Assembly (NCBI GenBank): GCA_045811525.1
Contig: JBJMTV010000010.1
Span: 118,390 to 182,389, forward strand
Source: VAZQ01 sp045811525
GTDB taxonomy: Bacteria > Pseudomonadota > Alphaproteobacteria > Rhizobiales > Xanthobacteraceae
Direction: 5' to 3'
Length of the DNA stretch: 64,000 nucleotides
Numbering within the stretch: position 1 is the stretch's first letter; each line of letters starts with the position of its first letter. A program made the position numbers and the translations under genes. The notes under the pieces were generated by a model. It was given only the letters and a program-made list of their open reading frames with translations, was not told the origin of the DNA and did not search any database. This document shows, piece by piece, positions 33,705 to 41,842 of this stretch.

Positions 33705-34733
33705 TCAGGTCCCCTGGAAAAACCCTGGCCCAGCGCGGCGCCTGAGGTCCTCCCCCGCATCGGTGCCGAGCGCGCTGCAATCGGCGGGATCGCCTTCACG
33801 CATGCATTCATGCACCGAGGTCCCGTCCGGCTTTGCAATGAGGCCGTGAAAGGTCATGCGCCCGGCGGTAACCATGGCATGCCCGGCAATGGGCGTGCGG
33901 CAGGAGCCGTCGAGCACCGCCAAAAATGCGCGCTCGGCGGCAAGCGCGGTCGCAGTCTCGGCATGATTGACGCCGTGCAGCAACGCGTTCGTATGTGCAT
34001 CATCTGCGCGCGCGACGATGGCAATGATCCCCTGTCCGACCGCGGGCGGGAATTCGTCGACCGGCAGCACGGCAGTGGCCTCCCGATGAAGTCCCAGCCG
34101 CTTCAATCCAGCGAGTGCCAGAAGCGTGGCGTCCACCTCGCCTGCATCGAGCTTGCGCAATCGCGTTTCGACGTTGCCGCGCATCGGCTCTACTCGCAGA
34201 TCCGGTCGGGCGCGCCTGACGAGCGCTTGTCGCCGCAACGAAGCAGTGCCGACCCGGGCACCTTGCGGCAGCGCCTGCAGCATGGTGCTCTGCCGGCTGA
34301 TGAAAACGTCGCACGGATCCTCCCGCGGCAGAACCGCCGCGATGACGAGATCGCGCGGGAGCACAGTTGGCATGTCCTTGGCTGAATGCACCGCGAGATC
34401 AATGTCGCCGGCGATCAGCGCTTCATCGATCTCCTTGGTGAACAGACCCTTGCCGCCAACCTCGCTCAGCGGCCGGTCACGAATGCGATCGCCGGTTGTG
34501 CGGATCACCTCGATCGCAATACTGCCGGGCGGCAGATCATGCATGCCGCTGATCGCGTCGCACACCATGCGGCTTTGTGCGAGCGCGAGGGGGCTGCCAC
34601 GTGTACCGAGGCGAAGGCCGCGCAGGCGGCCTGAGGATTGCGCCTGATCACTTGGCAGTGCTACGTCCCTCCTGGTGCTACGCCACTGGGCCGACCGTAG
34701 CGCGGATCGCGTGCCAACGCTATGCAGCGGCAC
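33705..34733 (-). CDS. hemC: Porphobilinogen deaminase (hydroxymethylbilane synthase); start uncertain
   Basis: Polymerises four porphobilinogens to hydroxymethylbilane. LRLGTRGSPLALAQSRM is the conserved N-terminus, GLFTKEIDEALIAGDIDLAVHS holds the active-site Asp, and LDGSCRTPIAG carries the cysteine that binds the dipyrromethane cofactor. No ATG lies at the expected place. In-frame candidates are TTG 34832, GTG 34787, GTG 34733 and a CTG at 34661 with GGGA upstream; the last would give the usual 318 residues. I list GTG 34733 as a conservative boundary. It is divergent from tsaD. Confidence 0.93.
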   Translation of the reverse strand: MPLHSVGTRSALRSAQWRSTRRDVALPSDQAQSSGRLRGLRLGTRGSPLALAQSRMVCDAISGMHDLPPGSIAIEVIRTTGDRIRDRPLSEVGGKGLFTKEIDEALIAGDIDLAVHSAKDMPTVLPRDLVIAAVLPREDPCDVFISRQSTMLQALPQGARVGTASLRRQALVRRARPDLRVEPMRGNVETRLRKLDAGEVDATLLALAGLKRLGLHREATAVLPVDEFPPAVGQGIIAIVARADDAHTNALLHGVNHAETATALAAERAFLAVLDGSCRTPIAGHAMVTAGRMTFHGLIAKPDGTSVHECMREGDPADCSALGTDAGEDLRRRAGPGFFQGT

Positions 34734-34837
34734 GACTTGCGTGAGCGCCGCGCTTGGCGTCGCTGTCCCTGTCAAATTGCTCGTCACGTCGGGAGCCGAG
34801 CGAAGCTGATCTGCGTGTGAATTCGGATGCAATCCGC

Positions 34838-35983
34838 ATGCTTGTGCTCGGCATCGAGACGACCTGTGATGAGACGGCCGCGGCGGTGGTCGAGCGCTTG
34901 GAGCAGGAGCCGCACACCGCCGCGAGCGAAGGCGCTCCGCTGCCCGGCGGGACGATTCTCTCGAATGTGGTGCTCTCGCAAGTCAAGGAGCATGCTCCCT
35001 TTGGCGGTGTGGTGCCGGAGATTGCGGCCCGCGCCCATGTCGAGGCGCTCGACATGGTCATCGCCAAAGCCATGGCGGATGCCGGAATCTCGTTTTCTGC
35101 CCTGAGCGGCGTCGCCGCAGCTGCCGGCCCAGGGCTGATTGGCGGAGTGATCGTCGGGCTCACCACCGCCAAGGCCATCGCGCTTGTGAATGAGAAGCCG
35201 CTGGTTGCCGTCAACCACCTGGAGGCGCACGCGCTGACGGCGCGGCTCACCGCGGACCTGTCGTTTCCCTATTGTCTCTTTCTCGCCTCCGGCGGCCACA
35301 CGCAGATCGTCGCGGTGCTCGGGGTGGGTGAATATGTGCGCATTGGCGGCACTGTCGATGATGCGATCGGCGAGGCGTTCGACAAGACAGCGAAACTCCT
35401 CGGCCTCGGCTATCCAGGCGGCCCGCTGGTCGAGCGGGAGGCGCTCGCCGGAAACGCGGCGCGCTTTGCGCTGCCGCGGCCCATGCTCGGCCGTCCGCAT
35501 GCGGATTTCTCGTTATCCGGCTTGAAGACGGCGCTGCGGCTCGAGGCGGAAAAGATCGCGCCGCTCAGCGAGGCTGACGTGCGGGATCTGTGCGCAGGGT
35601 TTCAGCAGTCTGTGCTCGAGGTCATAGCCGACCGGCTGCGGGTCGGCCTGAAGATGTTTCGCGAGCAGCATGGCCCCCCGACGGCCCTGGTCGCGGCCGG
35701 CGGCGTTGCTGCCAATGAGGCGATCCGGCAGGGACTGCAGCAGGTCGCCTTTGAAGGCGGCACCGCGCTCGTGGTGCCGCCGCAACACTTGTGCACGGAT
35801 AACGGCGCGATGATCGCCTGGGCTGGGGCGGAGCGCCTGATGCTCGGCCTCACCGACACGCTTGCCTCAGCGCCACATGCGCGATGGCCCCTGAATACGT
35901 TGGGCAAACCGCGCGCCAGCGGCAGTGAGGCCGGCCCCAGCAGCAGTGAGCCTCGCACCAGCGGCAGTGCCGCTTCGGCATGA
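34838..35983 (+). CDS. tsaD: tRNA N6-adenosine threonylcarbamoyltransferase
   Basis: Transfers the threonylcarbamoyl group from TC-AMP to A37 of ANN-decoding tRNAs, with TsaB and TsaE. LGIETTCDETAAAVV is the ASKHA nucleotide-binding start, VNHLEAHAL gives the two metal-binding histidines, and FLASGGHTQIVAVL and RMGGTVDDAIGEAFDK-like text are family marks. 381 residues from ATG 34838, about 40 longer than E. coli because of an insert (EQEPHTAASEGAPLPGG) and a Ser/Gly/Ala-rich tail. The TsaE partner is encoded in this window as part of a fusion. It overlaps gpsA by ATGA. Confidence 0.96.
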   Translation: MLVLGIETTCDETAAAVVERLEQEPHTAASEGAPLPGGTILSNVVLSQVKEHAPFGGVVPEIAARAHVEALDMVIAKAMADAGISFSALSGVAAAAGPGLIGGVIVGLTTAKAIALVNEKPLVAVNHLEAHALTARLTADLSFPYCLFLASGGHTQIVAVLGVGEYVRIGGTVDDAIGEAFDKTAKLLGLGYPGGPLVEREALAGNAARFALPRPMLGRPHADFSLSGLKTALRLEAEKIAPLSEADVRDLCAGFQQSVLEVIADRLRVGLKMFREQHGPPTALVAAGGVAANEAIRQGLQQVAFEGGTALVVPPQHLCTDNGAMIAWAGAERLMLGLTDTLASAPHARWPLNTLGKPRASGSEAGPSSSEPRTSGSAASA

Positions 35984-36972
35984 GCTTCCAGCGTATCGCC
36001 GTCATAGGCGCCGGCGCCTGGGGGAGCGCACTCGCCAATACCATCGTGCGCGCCGGGCGCGACCTGGTGCTGGTCGCGCGTGACGCAACAGCGGCGGATG
36101 CCATTCGCAAGCGCGGTGAGAGCAGACGACTGCCCGGGATCGCCATCGACCCGCGTGTCGCGATCGTCCCGGGCGGCGCTGCACTGCAGCAGCAAGATGC
36201 GATTCTGCTCGCCGTTCCGGCGCAGCATGTGCGCGCGGCGCTCGTGCCGGGGGCTGCGAGCTTGCGAGCGAATACGCCGATCATTGCATGTGCCAAGGGG
36301 ATCGAGCAGGGAACCGAGCTGTTCATGACGCAGGTTATTGACGCTGTGGCTCCTGGCGCGACCGCAGCCATTCTCTCGGGTCCGAGCTTCGCGCTCGATG
36401 TGGCGCGCGGACTGCCCACCGCAGTGACGCTCGCCGCACCGGACCACGCGCTCGCCAAGCAGCTCGCCCACGCGCTCGGCTCTGCCGCGTTCCGCGTCTA
36501 CCACTCGAGCGATGTGCGCGGCGTTGAGATCGGCGGCGCCGCCAAGAATGTTCTCGCCATCGCCGCCGGTATCGTCGCCGGCCGCAGCCTGGGCCCGAGC
36601 GCTGTGGCCGCTCTGGTTACGCGCGGATTTGCCGAGTTGTTGCGCTTGGGGACGGCGTTCGGGGCGCAGCCGCAGACACTGACCGGCCTCTCCGGACTCG
36701 GCGATCTGATTCTCACCTGCTCGAGCGCACAATCGCGCAACTACTCGTTCGGGCTTGCGCTTGCGGCAGGCCATGCAGCTGCCGAGCTGAGAGCAGGCGA
36801 GAAGCTCGCAGAAGGGGTCTTCACCGCGCCGGTGCTCATGGCGATGGGCGAAGGCCGCGGCATCGACATGCCGATCACGCGCGCGGTCTGCGCCATACTC
36901 GGGGGCCGCATCAGCGTGGACGAGGCCATTGAAACGTTGTTGAGTCGCCCGTTCCGCGCCGAGACGGCTTGA
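35980..36972 (+). CDS. gpsA: Glycerol-3-phosphate dehydrogenase [NAD(P)+]
   Basis: Reduces dihydroxyacetone phosphate to sn-glycerol-3-phosphate for phospholipid synthesis. 330 residues: IAVIGAGAWGSALANTI is the NAD(P) loop, ACAKGIEQGT and ILSGPSFALDVARG are family motifs, GGAAKNVLAIAAGIVAG carries the catalytic lysine and LTGLSGLGDLILTC the substrate-binding loop. Cytosolic. It is translationally coupled to tsaD by a 4-base overlap, a common pairing in this order. Confidence 0.96.
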   Translation: MSFQRIAVIGAGAWGSALANTIVRAGRDLVLVARDATAADAIRKRGESRRLPGIAIDPRVAIVPGGAALQQQDAILLAVPAQHVRAALVPGAASLRANTPIIACAKGIEQGTELFMTQVIDAVAPGATAAILSGPSFALDVARGLPTAVTLAAPDHALAKQLAHALGSAAFRVYHSSDVRGVEIGGAAKNVLAIAAGIVAGRSLGPSAVAALVTRGFAELLRLGTAFGAQPQTLTGLSGLGDLILTCSSAQSRNYSFGLALAAGHAAAELRAGEKLAEGVFTAPVLMAMGEGRGIDMPITRAVCAILGGRISVDEAIETLLSRPFRAETA

Positions 36973-36998
36973 GGCCTTCTGAACCTCGGAGACACTGC

Positions 36999-37427
36999 AT
37001 GGCCTATTGGCTGATGAAGACCGAGCCCGAGCAATTCTGCTGGGATGATCAGGTCAAGCGCGGTGCCAAAGGCGAGCCATGGACCGGGGTGCGCAATTTC
37101 ACCGCACGCCGTCACTTGAAAACAATGAAGAAGGGCGAGCAGGCCTTCTTCTATCACACCGGAGGCGAGAAGCAGGTGGTTGGCATCGTCGAGGTCATCA
37201 AGGAGGCGTACCCCGATCCAACCGACGACAAAGGCACCTTCGTGGTCGTGGATGTGAAAGCGGTCACGCCATTGCCCAAGCCGGTGACGCTTGCCGCCGT
37301 CAAGGCCGCGCCGCGGCTCAAGGACATGGCGCTAGTCAAGTATTCGCGCCTTTCCGTTCAGCCCGTGACGGCGCAGGAATGGAAAACGGTGTGCGCCATG
37401 GGAGGACTGAACGAGGCCAAGGCATAG
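36999..37427 (+). CDS. EVE domain-containing protein
   Basis: 142 residues from ATG 36999, preceded by GGAGA. The whole protein is one EVE (PUA-like) domain: YWLMKTEPEQFCWDD and RNFTARRHLKTMKKGEQAFF are typical, as is the later VVVDVKAVTPLPKPVTL. EVE domains bind modified bases in RNA or DNA; this family (YkgA/thymocyte nuclear protein 1-like) is found near housekeeping genes and its function in bacteria is unclear. It lies 26 bases after gpsA and is probably in the same transcript. Confidence 0.9.
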   Translation: MAYWLMKTEPEQFCWDDQVKRGAKGEPWTGVRNFTARRHLKTMKKGEQAFFYHTGGEKQVVGIVEVIKEAYPDPTDDKGTFVVVDVKAVTPLPKPVTLAAVKAAPRLKDMALVKYSRLSVQPVTAQEWKTVCAMGGLNEAKA

Positions 37428-37557
37428 CTCGGCGCTGCGCTCGCCGGCGCCGCCTCGGCGCGCGTCACGTCTTGTCGCTGCTGCAGTCACCGTCGCATAA
37501 TGGCTTCCAACAAGCATCATCGCGCGGGGCTGCACCCCGCCGCAGCTGGAGGAAGCG

Positions 37558-39507
37558 ATGTCGGACAAGATCTACGCCGTTCCGCCGCAATGGAAGCAGC
37601 GCGCGTTCATCAACGAGGCGAAATACCAGCAAATGTATGCACGCTCGCTCAGCGATCCTGAGGGATTCTGGGCCGAGGAGGCGAAGCGTCTGCACTGGTA
37701 CCGTGCGCCGAGCAAGATCAAGAACACGAGCTTCGGTCCGGGCGAGGTCTCCATCAAATGGTTCGAGGATGGTGTCATCAACGCCGCGTACAACTGCATT
37801 GATCGCCATCTGCCGCAGCGCGGCGAGCAAACCGCCATCATCTGGGAGGGAGACGACCCCAAGGACTCTAAGCTCATCTCCTACGAGGAGATGCACGACG
37901 AGGTGTGTCGCTTCGCCAATATTCTTCGCAACCGGAATGTCGAGAAAGGCGATCGGGTCACCATCTATCTGCCGATGATTCCGGAAGCCGCCTATGCGAT
38001 GCTCGCCTGCGCGCGCATCGGCGCCGTCCATTCCGTGGTGTTCGGGGGCTTCTCGCCCGACTCGCTTGCCGGCCGTATCGAGGATTGTGGCTCGAAGGTC
38101 GTCATCACGGCCGACGAAGGCCTGCGTGGCGGCCGCAAGATTGCGCTCAAGGCCAACACTGATGCGGCCATTGCCAAAGTTGGCGGCGTCGATCACGTCA
38201 TTGTCGTTCGCCGCACCGGCGCTGCCGTGGAGATGACTCCCGGACGCGACGTCTACTACGACGAGGCCGCCGCCGTGGTCACGGCGCAATGTCCTTGCGA
38301 GCACATGAACGCCGAGGATCCGCTGTTCATCCTCTATACGTCGGGCTCGACCGGCAAGCCAAAGGGCGTGCTGCACACGACGGGCGGCTATCACGTCTTC
38401 ACGGCGATGACGCACCGATACGTCTTCGATTACCACGACGGCGACATCTACTGGTGCACCGCCGACGTCGGCTGGGTCACCGGCCACAGCTACATCGTCT
38501 ATGGCCCGCTCGCCAACGGTGCGACGACATTGATGTTCGAAGGTGTTCCCAATTATCCCAGCATGTCGCGGTTCTGGGAGGTCATCGACAAGCACAAGGT
38601 CAATATTTTCTACACCGCGCCGACGGCAATCCGCGCACTCATGCAGGCCGGCAACGACCCGGTGAAGAAGACCGGGCGCAAGTCGCTGCGGCTCCTCGGT
38701 ACGGTGGGCGAGCCGATCAATCCCGAGGCCTGGGAGTGGTACTATCACGTGGTCGGCGAGGAGCGTTGCCCGGTTGTCGACACGTGGTGGCAGACCGAGA
38801 CCGGCGGCATTCTCATTTCGCCCCTGCCAGGCGCCATCAGCCTGAAGCCCGGCTCGGCGACGCGGCCCTTCTTTGGCGTGGTGCCGCAGATCGTGGACGC
38901 CGATGGCAAGGTGCTCGAGGGCGCGGGCAGCGGCAATCTGTGCATCGCCGACTCATGGCCGGGCCAGATGCGCACCGTGTTCGGGGATCATCAGCGCTTC
39001 GTCGACACCTACTTCAAGGCCTATCCCGGCAAGTACTTCACCGGTGATGGTTGCCGCCGTGACAGCGACGGCTATTACTGGATCACCGGGCGCGTCGACG
39101 ATGTGATCAACGTCGCGGGGCATCGGCTCGGCACCGCCGAGGTGGAGAGCGCACTCGTGGCTCACGCCAAAGTGTCTGAGGCCGCAGTGGTGGGCTATCC
39201 GCACGACATCAAGGGCCAGGGCATCTACGCCTATGTGACGTTGATGACGGGCGAGCAGCCCAGCGAGGAGTTGCGCAAGGAGCTGGTCGCCTGGGTTCGC
39301 AAAGAGATCGGCCCGATTGCCTCGCCCGACCTGGTCCAGTTCGCGCCAGGCCTGCCGAAGACTCGCTCCGGCAAGATCATGCGCAGAATTCTGCGCAAGA
39401 TCGCCGAGGACGAGGCCGGCAATCTCGGCGATACATCGACGCTTGCCGACCCTGCCGTGGTCGATGACCTGGTCAACAACCGCCAGAACAAAAAGGCGGC
39501 GGCGTGA
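37558..39507 (+). CDS. acs: Acetyl-CoA synthetase
   Basis: Makes acetyl-CoA from acetate, ATP and CoA via acetyl-AMP. 649 residues, the usual length; GGAGG lies upstream of ATG 37558. Core motifs: LYTSGSTGKPKGVLHT (ATP/AMP motif), DTWWQTETGG (A5), YYWITGRVDDVIN (hinge) and TRSGKIMRRILRK with the catalytic lysine that acetyltransferases usually modify. Cytosolic. It converges on murU with only 4 bases between. Confidence 0.97.
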   Translation: MSDKIYAVPPQWKQRAFINEAKYQQMYARSLSDPEGFWAEEAKRLHWYRAPSKIKNTSFGPGEVSIKWFEDGVINAAYNCIDRHLPQRGEQTAIIWEGDDPKDSKLISYEEMHDEVCRFANILRNRNVEKGDRVTIYLPMIPEAAYAMLACARIGAVHSVVFGGFSPDSLAGRIEDCGSKVVITADEGLRGGRKIALKANTDAAIAKVGGVDHVIVVRRTGAAVEMTPGRDVYYDEAAAVVTAQCPCEHMNAEDPLFILYTSGSTGKPKGVLHTTGGYHVFTAMTHRYVFDYHDGDIYWCTADVGWVTGHSYIVYGPLANGATTLMFEGVPNYPSMSRFWEVIDKHKVNIFYTAPTAIRALMQAGNDPVKKTGRKSLRLLGTVGEPINPEAWEWYYHVVGEERCPVVDTWWQTETGGILISPLPGAISLKPGSATRPFFGVVPQIVDADGKVLEGAGSGNLCIADSWPGQMRTVFGDHQRFVDTYFKAYPGKYFTGDGCRRDSDGYYWITGRVDDVINVAGHRLGTAEVESALVAHAKVSEAAVVGYPHDIKGQGIYAYVTLMTGEQPSEELRKELVAWVRKEIGPIASPDLVQFAPGLPKTRSGKIMRRILRKIAEDEAGNLGDTSTLADPAVVDDLVNNRQNKKAAA

Positions 39508-39511
39508 GGGC

Positions 39512-40252
39512 TCAAGCGGCGCTCGCCAGGATTGCCGCTTCTGCCTCCTTCACGGCATCGGGGGTGCCGACATGCATCCACACGCCTTCGAGGCGCAGTC
39601 CGTAAAGTCGACCGGCTTGCGCGGCGCGATCGAACAGCGGTGACATCGAGGAGGGGCCGACCGGCACGCCGGCCAGGAAGGCGGACGTGAGAATCGCCGC
39701 CCCGGCATAGACAAAGGGCGCGATCTCGCGCTCGCCGCGCCGCTTGAGGCGCCCATCCGGCGCCATAGCGAAGTCGCCGCGACCGCTGTAGCCGATGCTC
39801 GACACAGCGGGCGCGAGCAGCAGCAGCGCATCCATGTCGCCAGGCGCGAAAGCATCGGCAAGCCTTGCAAGATTGGGCCTCACGCCGTCGATCCAGATGG
39901 TGTCGGAGTTGACATGAAAGAAAGGCGCGTCGCCCAGCTCGGGAAGCGCCTTGATGACGCCGCCGGCAGTACCGAGGAGCTCACCGCGCTCGTCGGAGAT
40001 GGTGATCGGAGGATTCCGGCGACCTGCGAGGTGCCGCTCAATCTGGTCAGCCAGATGGTGAACGTTGACGATCGCCCGCTCGACTCCCTGCTCGGCCAGT
40101 CGATCGAGCACATGATCGATCAGCGCCTTGCCGCCCACGCGCACCAAGGGCTTGGGGAGTGCGCCGCTGAACGGCCGCATCCGGGTACCTAATCCTGCCG
40201 CGAGCACCATGGCTCTTTGCGGAGACCTTTTGCGCAGCGACTGATGGTTCAT
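39512..40252 (-). CDS. murU: N-acetylmuramate-1-phosphate uridylyltransferase-like nucleotidyltransferase
   Basis: 246 residues from ATG 40252. MVLAAGLGTRMRPFSGALPK is the nucleotidyltransferase signature; VNSDTIWIDG supplies the metal-binding aspartate. In the peptidoglycan-recycling route known from Pseudomonas, AmgK phosphorylates N-acetylmuramate and MurU converts MurNAc-1-phosphate to UDP-MurNAc. The amgK-like domain lies immediately upstream, 23 bases away, which makes this assignment likely rather than a generic sugar nucleotidyltransferase. Confidence 0.88.
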   Translation of the reverse strand: MNHQSLRKRSPQRAMVLAAGLGTRMRPFSGALPKPLVRVGGKALIDHVLDRLAEQGVERAIVNVHHLADQIERHLAGRRNPPITISDERGELLGTAGGVIKALPELGDAPFFHVNSDTIWIDGVRPNLARLADAFAPGDMDALLLLAPAVSSIGYSGRGDFAMAPDGRLKRRGEREIAPFVYAGAAILTSAFLAGVPVGPSSMSPLFDRAAQAGRLYGLRLEGVWMHVGTPDAVKEAEAAILASAA

Positions 40253-40275
40253 GAATGAGTTTCGTCTTGCACGGC

Positions 40276-41817
40276 TTAAACCGAGTTTAATGCAGGCACT
40301 TGAGCGAGGTACCAGGCGCTGAGATCCTCGAGCGCGGGATGGCTGAGCGAGCGTTGCAGGTAGCGCCATACACGCGGCATGTGACGGAGATATTGTGGCT
40401 TGCCGTCACGCATATCGAGCCGCGCGAAGATACCGAGAATCTTGCTGGCGCGTTGCGCGGCCAAGGTCACGTAGATCTTTATGAAGCCGGTGGCGTCGAA
40501 TTTGGGGTCGTGCTGGCGCCTGCCGCGAACGTAATGGCCGAGTAGCGCGAGCTCGAGCTGCTCCGAGACATCGACCCGCGCATCCTGCAGCAAAGAGGCG
40601 AGGTCATAGGCTGGCGGCCCCATGACTGCATCTTGGAAATCGAGAATGCCGAGCCGCGCAATCTCGTTGCGGCCCGGCAACCACAAGAGGTTCGGGGAAT
40701 GAAAATCGCGCAGCACCCAGGTTGCGGGTGCGTCGATTGCCGGCTGCAACAGCGCACGCCAGCCCTGACGGAATGCCTCACGTTCGCTGTCCGGGACAGC
40801 AGCGTTGAGCCGCGGCAGGTACCAGTCAAGCAACAGCTCCGCCTCGATGAGGAAGGCGTCAATATCGTAGGTGGGCAGACGGTGCTCGATCTCAGGCGCG
40901 ACGGTCAGCACCCGCGGCAGCTCTTGCGCGTGCAGGTGAAGGAGAGCATCGACGGCGGTCTCGTAGCGCTCGCTGATGGGTGCCGGCGGCTCTCCTGCGA
41001 GGACCTTCTCGTCGCCGAGATCCTCGATGATCAGCAGCCCTTGTGCGAGGTCCGCGTGGTAAATCGCCGGAGCGGAAAAGCCGTATTGGCGCAGCCCATT
41101 CGCCACGGCAACGAACGGAGCGACGCTCTCTGCCAGATGCGCGATGGCGCTGTAGGGCTTCCCGGCACGCACCGGTGGTCCGTCCGGCCGACGCGGCGCG
41201 TTCATCAGGAGGGCGTGCTTGTGCGGCAGCGTGAGCCGTTCGTAGGAACGGGTGGAGGCGTCGCCCGCCACTTTGGCCCGCGCAGCCTCGCTGTAACCGC
41301 TCTCGGCAATGAATTGACGCGTCGCCGCCATGCGGTCAATGCGCGCGCCAAGGGAGCCGTGGCCGGTGAGGAGCGCATGCCGGAACTCGAGCTTCAGCTT
41401 GGGCGAGAGCGTGAGCGCGAGGTCGAGCCGGTCGGGCGGCAGCAGCGCCTCGGCCCGATCCGGCCATTCGAGCAGCACCACCGCGTCTTGAGGCAGGTCG
41501 TCAAGGCCAAGCTCGGCAAGCTCAGTGGCAGCGGAGACCCGAAACAGGTCGGCATGCACGATGGGAAACTGCGGGAGCTCGTAGCTCTGCACGAGGGTGA
41601 AGGTCGGGCTCGGCACCTCCAGCGCAGGATCACCGGAGAGGTAGCGTATCAGCGCGCGCGCGAACGTCGTTTTGCCCGCGCCGAGATCCCCTGAGAGGGT
41701 GACCATGTCACCCGGCTGCAGCGCATTGGCGATGTCGATGGCGAGCCGCTGCGTCGCATGCTCGTCTGGGAGCACCACGGAAAAGCTCGATGTGCCGGTG
41801 GTCGGCAGCAGTGCCAT
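40276..41817 (-). CDS. TsaE-AmgK fusion: tRNA t6A ATPase plus amino-sugar kinase
   Basis: 513 residues in one frame. Residues ~10-145 form TsaE: LSGDLGAGKTTFARALIR is the P-loop, VPSPTFTLVQSYE and HADLFRV are family motifs. Residues ~185-500 form an aminoglycoside-phosphotransferase-type kinase of the AmgK group, with LRDFHSPNLLWLPG (catalytic Asp) and LGILDFQDAVMGPPAYDLAS (metal site). Both halves look complete. The fusion links t6A tRNA modification with MurNAc/GlcNAc recycling and is, as I recall, typical of Rhizobiales. ATG 41817 has GGAGGGA upstream. Confidence 0.93.
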   Translation of the reverse strand: MALLPTTGTSSFSVVLPDEHATQRLAIDIANALQPGDMVTLSGDLGAGKTTFARALIRYLSGDPALEVPSPTFTLVQSYELPQFPIVHADLFRVSAATELAELGLDDLPQDAVVLLEWPDRAEALLPPDRLDLALTLSPKLKLEFRHALLTGHGSLGARIDRMAATRQFIAESGYSEAARAKVAGDASTRSYERLTLPHKHALLMNAPRRPDGPPVRAGKPYSAIAHLAESVAPFVAVANGLRQYGFSAPAIYHADLAQGLLIIEDLGDEKVLAGEPPAPISERYETAVDALLHLHAQELPRVLTVAPEIEHRLPTYDIDAFLIEAELLLDWYLPRLNAAVPDSEREAFRQGWRALLQPAIDAPATWVLRDFHSPNLLWLPGRNEIARLGILDFQDAVMGPPAYDLASLLQDARVDVSEQLELALLGHYVRGRRQHDPKFDATGFIKIYVTLAAQRASKILGIFARLDMRDGKPQYLRHMPRVWRYLQRSLSHPALEDLSAWYLAQVPALNSV

Positions 41818-41842
41818 GGTCCCTCCGCTGGGAGCCAATGTA

